A stretch of 64,000 nucleotides of DNA from JAZKHT01 sp040385245 (GTDB lineage Bacteria; Pseudomonadota; Alphaproteobacteria; Rhodobacterales; Rhodobacteraceae), in the NCBI GenBank assembly GCA_040385245.1, contig JAZKHT010000012.1, positions 1-64,000 of the forward strand, written 5' to 3'. The position numbers were made by a program, and so were the translations under genes. The notes beneath the pieces are model-generated. The model worked only from the letters and a program-made list of their open reading frames with translations. It was not told the DNA's origin and ran no database searches. Positions 24,988-33,478 of the stretch are shown here, one piece after another. Within the stretch, counting starts at the first letter, position 1. Every line of letters begins with the position of its first letter.

Positions 24988-26160
24988 ATGCGTCGTCTTT
25001 TGCCAGCCCTTTCCGCCGTCCTCCTTTTTCTTACCCCCGCAGCACTGGCCCGTGACATCACGGGTGAGGTATCCTACCGCGCCCGCATCGCCCTGCCCGA
25101 TGGGGCCGAACTTGTGGTGCAACTGTCCGATGCCACCGGAGTGGTGGCCGACCTGCGGCAAGACACCCTTGGCCGTCAGGTGCCGCTGCAATTCCTGCTG
25201 GCCACCGACGCGGATCAGGCGCTGACGTTGCGCGCTGCGCTGATCGCTGGCGGCGTGACGGTGTGGGGGTCCGATCCCATACCCGTGCCTGCGGGCGGGG
25301 ATGTGTCACTTGGCCCGGTCGAAGTGCATCGCCATATCGCCATCGGCCAGGCCAGCCGGATGAAATGCGGCAAGGCGCGGATCGACGTCGCCCGGCACGG
25401 CGACACGCTTCGCTTGCGGGTGGCGGGCGGGTCGTTTGACCTGACGCCCGAACCCGCCGCATCCGGTGCGCGCTATTCCGATGGGCAAACGCCCCCCACG
25501 ACCTATTGGTCGCACGGCAACCGCGCGCGCGTCACCCTGCGCGGGCAGGATCTGCCCGAATGTCTGGCCGACATCACGCCGCCGTTGCTGCCCCTTGCCG
25601 CGCGCGGCAATGAACCGGGCTGGATTGCCACCCTGTCGCGCGACGGTATGACCCTGTCAACCGAGGCGGGGGCAAATCTGGCCATCCCGCTGCCCGCGCC
25701 GCAACCCCTTGACCATGGTTTGCGCTTTGCAAGCCAGTCGCTGACCATCACCCTGGACGACCGCCTGTGCCGCGACACGATGACCGGGATGCCCTATCCG
25801 CAGGCGGTCACCGTCGTGGCCGACGACACCGCCCTGACCGGCTGCGGCGGCGATCCGGCCCGTCTGCTGGATGGTGAATGGTCCACCGATCTTGGCACGG
25901 GAACCGTCACCTTCCGCCTGCACGCGAGGCGCGTCATGGGGCAGGTCTGCAACCGCTTTTCCGGCAGCTTTGCCCTGACCAGCGCAGGGTTCACCTTTGG
26001 TCCTGTCGTTGCCAGCAAGATGGCCTGTGCCGCCCCGCTGATGCAGGCCGAACAGGCGCTGTTTGCCGCACTGTCACACACCACGCACTTTGACATCGCA
26101 GATGACGGTGCGCTGGTCCTGCTGGCCGATGACATCCCCTTGCTGACCGCCCGCAGGTGA
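24988..26160 (+). CDS. Three-module envelope protein (YbaY-, MliC- and META/HslJ-like domains)
   Basis: A secreted protein of 390 aa. A signal peptide (MRRLLPALSAVLLFLTPAALA) is followed by a YbaY-like domain (ITGEVSYRARIALP onward), then an MliC-like lysozyme-inhibitor domain (RYSDGQTPPTTYWSHG, CGKARIDVARHGD). Next comes a NEPGWIATL segment of the type often linked to MliC, and finally a META/HslJ domain (GGDPARLLDGEWSTD, CNRFSGSF). All three are small beta folds of the outer envelope. The protein may inhibit host lysozyme or help envelope stress tolerance. The ATG at 24988 is fixed by the signal peptide. There is no lipobox. Confidence 0.8.
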   Translation: MRRLLPALSAVLLFLTPAALARDITGEVSYRARIALPDGAELVVQLSDATGVVADLRQDTLGRQVPLQFLLATDADQALTLRAALIAGGVTVWGSDPIPVPAGGDVSLGPVEVHRHIAIGQASRMKCGKARIDVARHGDTLRLRVAGGSFDLTPEPAASGARYSDGQTPPTTYWSHGNRARVTLRGQDLPECLADITPPLLPLAARGNEPGWIATLSRDGMTLSTEAGANLAIPLPAPQPLDHGLRFASQSLTITLDDRLCRDTMTGMPYPQAVTVVADDTALTGCGGDPARLLDGEWSTDLGTGTVTFRLHARRVMGQVCNRFSGSFALTSAGFTFGPVVASKMACAAPLMQAEQALFAALSHTTHFDIADDGALVLLADDIPLLTARR

Positions 26161-26235
26161 CGCCGCAGCGCGGCAATTGACTTAGGCCAAATTCTGCCCC
26201 CCTTATACGGCCCGAGAGATTGCGCGGAGTGTTCC

Positions 26236-26940
26236 ATGAAAAAGGTCTATCCCAGCGCCACAGCCGCGCTGGACGGTCTGCTGTTTGACGGCATGACGAT
26301 CGCCAGCGGCGGCTTTGGCCTGTGCGGCATCCCTGAAACCCTGATCGATGCGATCAGGGTGGCAGGCACCCAACGCCTGACCGTCGCGTCAAACAACGCT
26401 GGCGTTGACGGGATCGGCCTTGGCGTCCTGCTGGCGACGCGGCAGATCAGGAAGATGATCTCGTCCTATGTCGGTGAAAACGCCGAATTCATGCGCCAGT
26501 ACCTGAGCGGCGAGTTGGAGCTGGAATTCACCCCGCAAGGGACGCTGGCCGAACGCATGCGCGCCGGTGGGGCCGGGATTGCCGGGTTCTACACCCGCAC
26601 CGGCGTCGGCACCGTCATCGCGGATGGCAAAGAGGTCAAGGATTTCGACGGCAAGACCTATGTTCTGGAACGCGGCCTTGTCGCCGATCTGGCCATCGTC
26701 AAGGCGTGGAAGGCCGATCCTTCGGGCAACCTGATCTTCCGCAAGACCGCCCGCAACTTCAACCCGCCCGCCGCCACCTGTGGCAAGGTCTGCGTGGTCG
26801 AGGTCGAGGAAATTGTCCCGCTCGGGTCACTCGACCCCGACACGATCCACCTGCCCGGCATCTATGTCCACCGCATCGTGCAAGGCACCGCCGAAAAGCG
26901 GATCGAAAACCGCACCACGCGCAAGAAGGAGGCCGTGTGA
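26236..26940 (+). CDS. 3-oxoacid CoA-transferase, subunit A
   Basis: A protein of 234 aa, the alpha subunit of a succinyl-CoA:3-ketoacid or acetoacetate CoA-transferase. Visible features: DGMTIASGGFGLCGIPETLI, ASNNAGVDGIGLG and GTLAERMRAGGAGIAGFYT. It activates 3-oxoacids with CoA from succinyl-CoA or acetyl-CoA. The TGA shares its last base with the ATG of subunit B. A TTGACT box near 26177 lies upstream but has no well-spaced -10. Confidence 0.94.
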   Translation: MKKVYPSATAALDGLLFDGMTIASGGFGLCGIPETLIDAIRVAGTQRLTVASNNAGVDGIGLGVLLATRQIRKMISSYVGENAEFMRQYLSGELELEFTPQGTLAERMRAGGAGIAGFYTRTGVGTVIADGKEVKDFDGKTYVLERGLVADLAIVKAWKADPSGNLIFRKTARNFNPPAATCGKVCVVEVEEIVPLGSLDPDTIHLPGIYVHRIVQGTAEKRIENRTTRKKEAV

Positions 26941-27584
26941 TGGCCGGGGAACAAAAGGGCTGGGACCGCAATCAGATGGCCGCCCGCGCGGCGCAGGAAC
27001 TGCAGGACGGCTGGTATGTCAACCTTGGCATCGGCATCCCGACGCTGGTCGCCAACTACATCCCGGCAGGGGTCGAGGTGACGCTGCAATCCGAAAACGG
27101 CATGCTGGGCATGGGCCCCTTTCCGTTCGAGGGCGAAGAAGACGCCGACCTGATCAACGCAGGCAAGCAGACCATCACCGAACTGCCGCAGACCGCGTTC
27201 TTTGACAGCGCCCAATCCTTCGCGATGATTCGCGGCGGCAAGATCGCCATGGCGATCCTTGGCGCGATGGAGGTTGCCGAAAACGGCGATCTGGCGAACT
27301 GGATGATCCCCGGCAAGCTGGTCAAGGGCATGGGCGGCGCGATGGACCTTGTCGCGGGCGTGGGCCGCGTGGTCGTGGTGATGGACCACACCAGCAAGCA
27401 CGGCGAATCCAAGGTGCTGAAAGCCTGCACCCTGCCCCTGACCGGGCAAGGCGTCGTCAACCGCATCATCACCAACCTGGGCGTGCTGGATGTGGTGCCG
27501 GGCGGCCTGAAACTGATCGAACTGGCCGACGGCGTGACCGACGCCGACCTGCGCGCCGCGACCGAGGCGACGATCGTAAACTGA
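26940..27584 (+). CDS. 3-oxoacid CoA-transferase, subunit B
   Basis: A protein of 214 aa, the beta subunit that carries the catalytic Glu in LQSENGMLGMGPFP (about residue 51), which forms the CoA thioester intermediate. NLGIGIPTLVANYIP and GAMDLVAGVGRVVVVMDH are family motifs. The ATG at 26940 is the translationally coupled start; a longer in-frame start inside subunit A is an artefact. A strong intrinsic terminator follows at once. Confidence 0.95.
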   Translation: MAGEQKGWDRNQMAARAAQELQDGWYVNLGIGIPTLVANYIPAGVEVTLQSENGMLGMGPFPFEGEEDADLINAGKQTITELPQTAFFDSAQSFAMIRGGKIAMAILGAMEVAENGDLANWMIPGKLVKGMGGAMDLVAGVGRVVVVMDHTSKHGESKVLKACTLPLTGQGVVNRIITNLGVLDVVPGGLKLIELADGVTDADLRAATEATIVN

Positions 27585-27607
27585 CCCTGTGGGCTGGGAT
27601 GAAAAAT

Positions 27608-27632
27608 GCCCCGGCGGATGCCGGGGCTTTTT
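27608..27632 (+). terminator. Intrinsic terminator of the CoA-transferase operon
   Basis: A perfect 8-bp stem, GCCCCGGC/GCCGGGGC, with a GGAT loop is followed by TTTTT. It ends the CoA-transferase transcript just before the HEPN-like gene. Confidence 0.9.
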
Positions 27633-27669
27633 CTTGTTGGTGCAGTAAGTGTGGATAACGGCGGTTGGT

Positions 27670-28395
27670 ATGTATGAGGATAAGTCCAGGAAAAAAATCA
27701 ATACGCTAACGCCAAAAGAGCGGCTTGAGATTGCGCGCAACAAACTCAGCAACGATCAAGACAAGGGGTTGGTGCCTTCGCTGCTCAATCATCTGCAAAT
27801 GCATGAAAACAACCGTTGGCTGGTGTACTCTGACCTTCTGGCTAACCAGATACCTCGATCTCATGCGGCCAAGGCGTTCTCATCGCTTCAGATGAACGCA
27901 CTGCACTACGAGTTGATCCGTATCTGTTCGTTTTGGGAAAAGCTGGATTTTGACGGCATCAGCATACCGACCGTCGTCGCTCTGGCGGAGAGTCCGGATG
28001 TGATGCACCTCGTCCACGCGAATCATCTGGGCCAATATCCTGCGGACGAAGGACGTTGGAGAGAAGATGGAGCCAGACTTGCGCTGTGCCGCCTACACTA
28101 CGGAATACAGGAAGCGAAGGAAATTGCAGGATCGGAACTTCTGAAACAGATGCGAAACCATCGAGACAAACTTGCGCACCAACTGGAGCAGACCCGCCTC
28201 GAACTGGGCGGGCCACTCATCCCACTTCCAAAATTCGGGGATGAACGAAAATTGCTCCAAAAGACCGTGAAAATTGTGAACAGGCTATACATGTCGATCA
28301 GCGGTATCGGCTTCGCATGGAATGAATCATGGTCGATGAGCAAACGAAACGCTCGTGCGCTGTGGTGCGGTGTTTCCATAGAGGTCCTTTGCTAG
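27670..28395 (+). CDS. HEPN/AbiU2-like protein, possible defence gene
   Basis: A helical protein of 241 aa with no signal peptide or membrane segment. The stretch MRNHRDKLAHQ at about 161-171 carries Arg165-x4-His170, the RX4-6H motif of HEPN ribonucleases, in a context like that of AbiU2-type abortive-infection proteins. It is read with lower GC and with Lys/Asn-rich codons unlike its neighbours, between a terminator and a lytic transglycosylase gene, so it looks acquired. No antitoxin-like partner is encoded beside it. The function is inference; the HEPN assignment rests on the motif and overall helical pattern. The ATG at 27670 is preferred over a GTG at 27649. Confidence 0.55.
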   Translation: MYEDKSRKKINTLTPKERLEIARNKLSNDQDKGLVPSLLNHLQMHENNRWLVYSDLLANQIPRSHAAKAFSSLQMNALHYELIRICSFWEKLDFDGISIPTVVALAESPDVMHLVHANHLGQYPADEGRWREDGARLALCRLHYGIQEAKEIAGSELLKQMRNHRDKLAHQLEQTRLELGGPLIPLPKFGDERKLLQKTVKIVNRLYMSISGIGFAWNESWSMSKRNARALWCGVSIEVLC

Positions 28396-28442
28396 CGACG
28401 GCCTAGCCTCAGGCTTGATCGGAGTCGGAGGCGCCGACAGGC

Positions 28443-29291
28443 CTACCCCCCCGCCGCGATCACCTTGAACACACAGGGGTCGGTGACAAGTTCAGGCGGG
28501 GTCAGGCACAGGCCTTGGGCCACCTGCCAGGCGGCCAGCACCTTGGGGACATAATCCCGCGTCTCGGCGTAAGGGGGGACGCCGGAATTGGCGCGAACCG
28601 CCCCTTCGCCCGCGTTGTAGGCGGCAAGAACCATCAGCGGGTCGCGGTCGAATTCGCCCATCAGCCAATCCAGATAGGCGACGCCGCCCTTGATGTTCTG
28701 GATCGGGTCCAGACTGTCGGTGACGCCGAACCGCGTGGCCGTGGCAGGGATCAGCTGCATCAGCCCCTGCGCCCCCGCACCCGACACCGCATCCGCCCGC
28801 CCGCCACTTTCCGCCGACATCACGGCCAACACCAGCGCGGGCGACACGGCGGTGCCCAGCGTGGCCTTCAACAACTCGGTCCCGTATTTATCGGCCATCT
28901 CTTGCATCTGTTGCAGGCGGGGTGCGGCCACGCTGCTGCCCCCCGGCCCCTGCGACAGTGTCGCCATCGCCAGCGGGAATCGCCCCTGCACGGCACTTTG
29001 GGCAACCGGGACCGTGTCCCAGAACCAGTCATAGGCGGCAGTCCGGGGTGTCAGCGGCGCGGCCGGGGTCGCCGGAGACGGATCGTCGGGGCGACGAACA
29101 GTCACCTTGGGCAACATCGCCAGCGCGCGCGCCTGTTCTTGCGGATCGATCTGGACGGTGATGCGCTTGCCTGGCATCCCCTCGCCCACCTTGACCCGTT
29201 TGAAGGTGAAATCGGTCACCCCTTCGGCCGCAGCCGTCACCGGCGCGGTCAGGGTCAGAATCACGGCGATTTGGCCTGCAACGAGTCGCAT
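28443..29291 (-). CDS. Lytic transglycosylase (SLT family)
   Basis: A secreted protein of 282 aa that cleaves peptidoglycan glycan strands. A signal peptide ends near VTAAAEG. A linker of about 100 residues precedes the SLT domain with the catalytic Glu in MSAESGG, and QGLMQLIPATA and AYNAGEGAV complete the fold. It may serve cell wall turnover or help assemble the envelope-spanning pilus encoded next to it, but it is divergent from the pilus locus. Confidence 0.92.
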   Translation of the reverse strand: MRLVAGQIAVILTLTAPVTAAAEGVTDFTFKRVKVGEGMPGKRITVQIDPQEQARALAMLPKVTVRRPDDPSPATPAAPLTPRTAAYDWFWDTVPVAQSAVQGRFPLAMATLSQGPGGSSVAAPRLQQMQEMADKYGTELLKATLGTAVSPALVLAVMSAESGGRADAVSGAGAQGLMQLIPATATRFGVTDSLDPIQNIKGGVAYLDWLMGEFDRDPLMVLAAYNAGEGAVRANSGVPPYAETRDYVPKVLAAWQVAQGLCLTPPELVTDPCVFKVIAAGG

Positions 29292-29656
29292 CTCTGTCGG
29301 ATGCCTGTCCTGCTCTGTCGATTGCAGGACTATTCCCGAAAACCGCGCCCAAAGCCACCATTTCCGGCCCGGAAAGATGGCATTTTCGCCAGAATTGACG
29401 TCAAAAGCGCAGTTCTTCCATCCTTAAGTATAGGTTTACCATTTTCTTACCGTTACTTTTCAATGACTTACCAAAAAATTTACGGATCATTCAAGCTTTA
29501 CGGAAAATGCCCGCAGGCTACCAAACTGCCGCCACGATTGGACAGCCATATAGGGTCATACCGAACGGCAGATCGGGGCGGAACAGAGGCCAAACCGAAA
29601 CGAAGCCGAAGCGGTTGTGACTGACCAGAGCAACACCATTTTAGGGAAATACGACC
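29292..29656. promoter_or_regulatory. Upstream region of the Tad locus with a CtrA-like box and direct repeats
   Basis: The 365-base gap between the transglycosylase and the first pilin holds TTAA-N7-TTTA at 29424-29438, close to the CtrA consensus TTAA-N7-TTAA, followed by CCAT. Further down TTTACGGA occurs twice (29479-29486, 29497-29504), 18 bases apart start to start. Caulobacter pilA is controlled by CtrA, so control here is plausible. No clear -35/-10 pair is seen. Confidence 0.45.
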
Positions 29657-29845
29657 ATGAAACTGCTGAACATCTTCAAATCCTTCAAGAACGACGAATC
29701 CGGCGCCGTGACCGTTGACTGGGTCGTGCTGACCGCTGCGATCGTCGGCCTGGGCATGGTCGTGATGACCACCATCGGCGGCGGCATCGAAAACCTGTCG
29801 GACGACGTGGCTGCCGATATCGAAGCGCAGACCGTCGGCTACTGA
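29657..29845 (+). CDS. flp: Flp/Fap type IVb pilin
   Basis: A major-pilin candidate of 62 aa. A basic leader (MKLLNIFKSFKNDESG) ends in Gly16, the cleavage site for prepilin peptidase. The mature part starts AVTVDWVVLTAAIVGLG: Asp rather than the usual Glu at +5, followed by the hydrophobic assembly helix. A perfect 15-bp hairpin follows the gene. It is first in the Tad locus and probably the most abundant product. Confidence 0.93.
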   Translation: MKLLNIFKSFKNDESGAVTVDWVVLTAAIVGLGMVVMTTIGGGIENLSDDVAADIEAQTVGY

Positions 29846-29862
29846 TTTATCAGAGCGTCGGC

Positions 29863-29895
29863 AAAGGGGCCGCATCCATGGGATGCGGCCCCTTT
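29863..29895 (+). terminator. Strong hairpin after the first pilin gene
   Basis: A perfect 15-bp stem (AAAGGGGCCGCATCC with its complement) and a 3-base loop end in CCCCTTT. It is a terminator or attenuator that would let the pilin be made in excess over the assembly genes. Confidence 0.85.
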
Positions 29896-30058
29896 CCATT
29901 TCGATCCGGGCTTTGGCCCACACACCAAAGATATGCAGGTTGCAGGGATCATCGTGAAATCGCCGCTGCAAAGTTCCGATTCTGGCCACATTCACCCGCC
30001 ATCACTTCTGTCAACAGCGGTCAGGCGACCGCATCGGTTTGGTTGTCGAGGTAATCCA

Positions 30059-30241
30059 ATGGTCAATAAAGTGAAGCGGTTCATGACGGACGACGATGCC
30101 GCCGTTACGGTGGATTGGGTCGTTCTGACGGCTGCCATCGTCGGACTTGGGATTGTCGTGCTGCAACCGATTGCCACAGGCACGACCAGCATGTCGAACA
30201 GCGTCGGCGGATACATAAACAACGTGCCAGTGGGTTACTGA
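30059..30241 (+). CDS. Second Flp pilin, cleavage-site Gly replaced by Ala
   Basis: A protein of 60 aa that shares AVTVDWVVLTAAIVGLG with the first pilin, followed by a different tail (TGTTSMSNSVGGYINN). The leader is MVNKVKRFMTDDDA, so the residue before the mature AVTV start is Ala14, not Gly. Prepilin peptidases strongly prefer Gly there; Ala is tolerated poorly. It may be a minor pilin or a slowly processed form. The ATG at 30059 is chosen by the short basic leader. Confidence 0.82.
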   Translation: MVNKVKRFMTDDDAAVTVDWVVLTAAIVGLGIVVLQPIATGTTSMSNSVGGYINNVPVGY

Positions 30242-30299
30242 CAGCGGCTTTGGGGCTGCACGCGCACTGGTCGCGCGGGCAAGACGGAAGGAATGTTCT

Positions 30300-31145
30300 A
30301 TGAGAGCGATTTTCGGATTGGTGCTGGTGGTCGGCCTGGGCCTTGCAGGCTTTGCCGTCTACATGGCGCAGGGCTACATCAACCAAACCGAGTCCGCCCT
30401 GGCACAAGAGCGGGCGATCCGGGCCAAGATCGGCCCCATGGTCGAGGTGTTTGTGGTCAACAAGCCGCTGGCCTATGGCGACGTGCTGACCAAAGAAGAT
30501 GTGCAGATGATCTACTGGCCGAAAAGCGCCCTGCCCGAGACGGTCTTTACTGACGCGGCCGTGCTTTTCCCCGAAGAAGGCAAGGAACCCCGGTTTGTGC
30601 TGCGCCAGATGGAACAGTATGAGCCCGTTCTGGCCGTCAAGGTGACCGAGCCGGGGCAACCCGCGGGTCTGACCGGGCAGCTTGCCAAAGGTGAACGCGC
30701 CTTCGCGATCAAGGTGGACGTGGCCTCGGGCGTGTCGGGCTTTTTGCATCCCGGTGACCGGGTCGATATCTATTGGACGGGTTCCGCCAGTGCTGACACC
30801 GGCGACTTTACCCAGATGATAGAAAGCCGGGTCAAGATCATCGCCGTCGACCAGGTGGCCGCCGGTGACCGCAGCGGTGGCGCCATGGTCGCGCGCACCG
30901 TCACCGTCGCCACATCCCCCGAACAGGTCGCCCGACTTGCACAGGCGCAGGCCACAGGGCGGCTGTCGCTGTCACTGGTCGGGACCGGCGATGAAGAGGA
31001 AACCGCCGCGGTCGAGGTGGACAGTGACAGCCTGCTTGGCATCCAGCAGCAGGAAGTGGTCGAGGTCGAAAGTGCGCAGGTTTGCACCATCAAAACCCGT
31101 AAGGGTGCCGAAGTCATCGACATTGCGATCCCCTGCACCAACTGA
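30300..31145 (+). CDS. cpaB: Flp pilus assembly protein CpaB (RcpC)
   Basis: A protein of 281 aa with one N-terminal membrane segment (FGLVLVVGLGLAGFAVYM), a SAF domain (VVNKPLAYGDVLTKEDVQMI), and a RcpC-type domain (KVDVASGVSGFLHPGDRVDI). It is a periplasmic partner of the Tad secretin. Spacing to the upstream pilin is 58 bases. A long hairpin follows the gene. Confidence 0.93.
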   Translation: MRAIFGLVLVVGLGLAGFAVYMAQGYINQTESALAQERAIRAKIGPMVEVFVVNKPLAYGDVLTKEDVQMIYWPKSALPETVFTDAAVLFPEEGKEPRFVLRQMEQYEPVLAVKVTEPGQPAGLTGQLAKGERAFAIKVDVASGVSGFLHPGDRVDIYWTGSASADTGDFTQMIESRVKIIAVDQVAAGDRSGGAMVARTVTVATSPEQVARLAQAQATGRLSLSLVGTGDEEETAAVEVDSDSLLGIQQQEVVEVESAQVCTIKTRKGAEVIDIAIPCTN

Positions 31146-31160
31146 TTACGCTGATTTCCA

Positions 31161-31196
31161 CAAGGCGCGATCCCCGTATTTGGGGGTCGCGCCTTG
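31161..31196 (+). other. Long hairpin between cpaB and the secretin gene
   Basis: CAAGGCGCGATCCCC pairs with GGGGGTCGCGCCTTG over about 15 bp with one mismatch. No T-run follows, so it is more likely an mRNA-stability element or processing site than a full terminator. Confidence 0.6.
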
Positions 31197-31353
31197 TCAT
31201 ATCCCCGCCATCTTGCGCGCTGTTGCAACTTATCCACATCAGGAACGACGTTTAAGGTTTTGATTCTTGCAATAAAACAAGGACTCCGTCATTCTGGGGA
31301 CGGAGCGGGCATTCAAGACCCGCGACGAGGCGTGATCGAAAGGGCAGGTCACA

Positions 31354-32763
31354 ATGTTGACGCGAAACCTACTCGGGGCTGGATTGCTTGGCATTGCGCT
31401 GGCAACCACCGCCCTGAACAGTGCCTCGGCCGAGGTGCTGCGGGTCATGCAGGGCTCCGCCTCAGAGGCGTTGAATGTCCCGATGAACCGCGCGGTGGTG
31501 GTTGAAAGTGACGTGCCGTTTGCCGAACTGTCCATCGCCAACCCCGGCATCGCCGATATCTCGACGCTGTCGGACCGCACGATCTATGTGCTGGGCAAGA
31601 CGCCGGGGCGTACGACGCTGACGCTGCTGTCCCCCGAAGGCAAACTGATTTCCAACGTCGACGTGCATGTGACGCCCGACATCGCGGAGTTCAAGGAACG
31701 CCTGCAACAGATCCTGCCCGGCGAAAATATCGAAGTGCGCACTGCGAACGACGGGATCGTCCTGTCGGGCACGGTGTCGTCAACGGCCAAACTGGACCGC
31801 GCGCTGGATCTGGCCAACCGTTACGCGCCCGAACGCGTTTCCAACCTGATGAGCGTGGGCGGAACCCAACAGGTGATGCTCAAGGTCCGCTTCGCCGAAA
31901 TGCAGCGGTCGGTGTCAAAGAACCTGTCGGCATCCTTGGGCATTTCGGGCGGCACATCGGCGGGCATCATCGGCGGCACGGGATCGCTCGACAATTCGAC
32001 GGCGCTGAACGGCCTGTTGGGCGGCGGTGGCACGCTTCCCGGCGGGGCTGGCGGCGGCGGGCAAGTCGGTCTGGGCTTTTCCGCCGGATCGCTGGAATTC
32101 GCCGTTCTGCTTGAGGCGCTGGAATCCAAGGGCGTCGTGCGCACGCTGGCCGAACCGAACCTGACTGCCCTTTCCGGGCAAGAGGCAAAGTTTCTGGCCG
32201 GCGGCGAATACCCGATCCCGGTGGCGTCCGACAACAACACCATCACCGTCGAATACAAACCGTTCGGGGTGGAACTGAACTTTACCCCCGTGGTCGTTGA
32301 CGGCGACATTATCAACCTGACAATAAATGCCGCCGTGTCGTCGATCGACAGCACGGTCGCGCTGCAAACCGAAGGGTTCAGCATCAACGCCTTCAAGCGG
32401 CGCGAAACCTCGACCACGGTCGAAATGCGCGACGGGGAAAGCTTTGCCATCGCGGGCCTGTTGCAGGACGACTTTCGCGACCTGAACGGACAGGTGCCGT
32501 GGCTGGGCGACATCCCGATCCTTGGCGCATTGTTCCGCAGCGCAGAATATCAGCGCGCACAAAGCGAGTTGGTGATCATCGTGACGCCGCATCTTGTGAC
32601 CCCCACGCGGGGCGAGGCGCTGGCCCTGCCGACCGACCGCATCCGCATCCCCACGGAACGCGAACTGTTCCTGTTCGGCAACGTGTCGGGCGGGCAAAAG
32701 GGTGCTGCGGGCGAGGTTGCCCGACAGGACTTCAACGGCTCTTATGGCTATGTGATGGAGTAG
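31354..32763 (+). CDS. cpaC: Tad secretin (CpaC/RcpA)
   Basis: An outer-membrane secretin of 469 aa that lets the Flp pilus exit. A signal peptide is followed by an N-domain (RAVVVESDVPFAELSIANP) and a BON-like segment (LSGTVSSTAKLDRALDLA). The secretin domain shows VMLKVRFAEMQRSVSK, a Gly-rich channel loop (GGSTS-like, GGGGTLPGG) and VPWLGDIPILGALFRS. A 200-base gap with a hairpin precedes it. Confidence 0.95.
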   Translation: MLTRNLLGAGLLGIALATTALNSASAEVLRVMQGSASEALNVPMNRAVVVESDVPFAELSIANPGIADISTLSDRTIYVLGKTPGRTTLTLLSPEGKLISNVDVHVTPDIAEFKERLQQILPGENIEVRTANDGIVLSGTVSSTAKLDRALDLANRYAPERVSNLMSVGGTQQVMLKVRFAEMQRSVSKNLSASLGISGGTSAGIIGGTGSLDNSTALNGLLGGGGTLPGGAGGGGQVGLGFSAGSLEFAVLLEALESKGVVRTLAEPNLTALSGQEAKFLAGGEYPIPVASDNNTITVEYKPFGVELNFTPVVVDGDIINLTINAAVSSIDSTVALQTEGFSINAFKRRETSTTVEMRDGESFAIAGLLQDDFRDLNGQVPWLGDIPILGALFRSAEYQRAQSELVIIVTPHLVTPTRGEALALPTDRIRIPTERELFLFGNVSGGQKGAAGEVARQDFNGSYGYVME

Positions 32764-32766
32764 GCG

Positions 32767-33417
32767 ATGAAAATCCGGCTTCATCTTATCCTTGCGACCT
32801 CGGTTCTGGCGCTGGCCGCCTGCGATCCGACCGGCTTTGACCGCGAAGCGGGTGCCGAAGTGGACGAAGGCGGCTTCGGCAATCCGACGCTGAACAACCA
32901 CCTGCTTCAGACCGGGCAACTGAACTATGTCGTGGCCCTGGCCGAGCGTTTCTCGCGCGAGGTGCCGGACACGATCACCTTTGCGTTCAACTCTGCCCAA
33001 TTGGATGATGCGGCGCGCACCACCCTGCGCGCGCAGGCCGACTGGATCCGTCAGTTCCCCGAAGTGCGCTTTCGCGTCTTTGGCCATACCGACCTTGTCG
33101 GATCGGACGGCTATAACAAGGCGCTTGGCCTACGTCGCGCCAAGGCGGCCGTCGCCTATCTGGCAAGTCAGGGCATCAGCACCGCGCGGCTTGAGGCGGT
33201 CGTTTCCTATGGCGAAACGCAGCCCATCATCCAGACCCAGTCCCCGGAAGAGCGGAACCGTCGCACCGTCACCGAAGTGTCGGGCTTCCTGACCAACCAC
33301 CCGACGTTGCTGAACGGCAAGTATGCTGCCGTAATCTTCCGCGAATACATCAAGCTGGGCGAACGCGCGCACCCCGGCAACGCCAATGTCGAAACCCAGG
33401 TCGACCCTGGTCAGTAA
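32767..33417 (+). CDS. OmpA-family lipoprotein of the Tad locus
   Basis: A lipoprotein of 216 aa with the lipobox LALAAC (Cys19). The OmpA-like domain (TITFAFNSAQLDDAARTTL, RVFGHTDLVGSDGYNKALG, LRRAKAAVAYL) binds peptidoglycan. In Caulobacter-type loci this position holds CpaD, a pilotin for the secretin. This protein may replace it by anchoring the channel to the cell wall. It follows cpaC by 3 bases. A terminator-like hairpin lies downstream. Confidence 0.9.
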   Translation: MKIRLHLILATSVLALAACDPTGFDREAGAEVDEGGFGNPTLNNHLLQTGQLNYVVALAERFSREVPDTITFAFNSAQLDDAARTTLRAQADWIRQFPEVRFRVFGHTDLVGSDGYNKALGLRRAKAAVAYLASQGISTARLEAVVSYGETQPIIQTQSPEERNRRTVTEVSGFLTNHPTLLNGKYAAVIFREYIKLGERAHPGNANVETQVDPGQ

Positions 33418-33478
33418 CATCATGGCGGAGCGTTTCGCAGACGCCCTGCCCCCTGCCCCCCCGGTGCAGTCTGTTTCG

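Noticed and set aside
26177..26209. Standard sigma-70 promoter for the CoA-transferase operon
   Set aside because: TTGACT and TTATAC are present but 20 bases apart, so I note them without calling a promoter.
32766..33417. CpaD pilus lipoprotein
   Set aside because: The protein at this position has an OmpA-like peptidoglycan-binding domain rather than the CpaD fold, so I call it by its domain.
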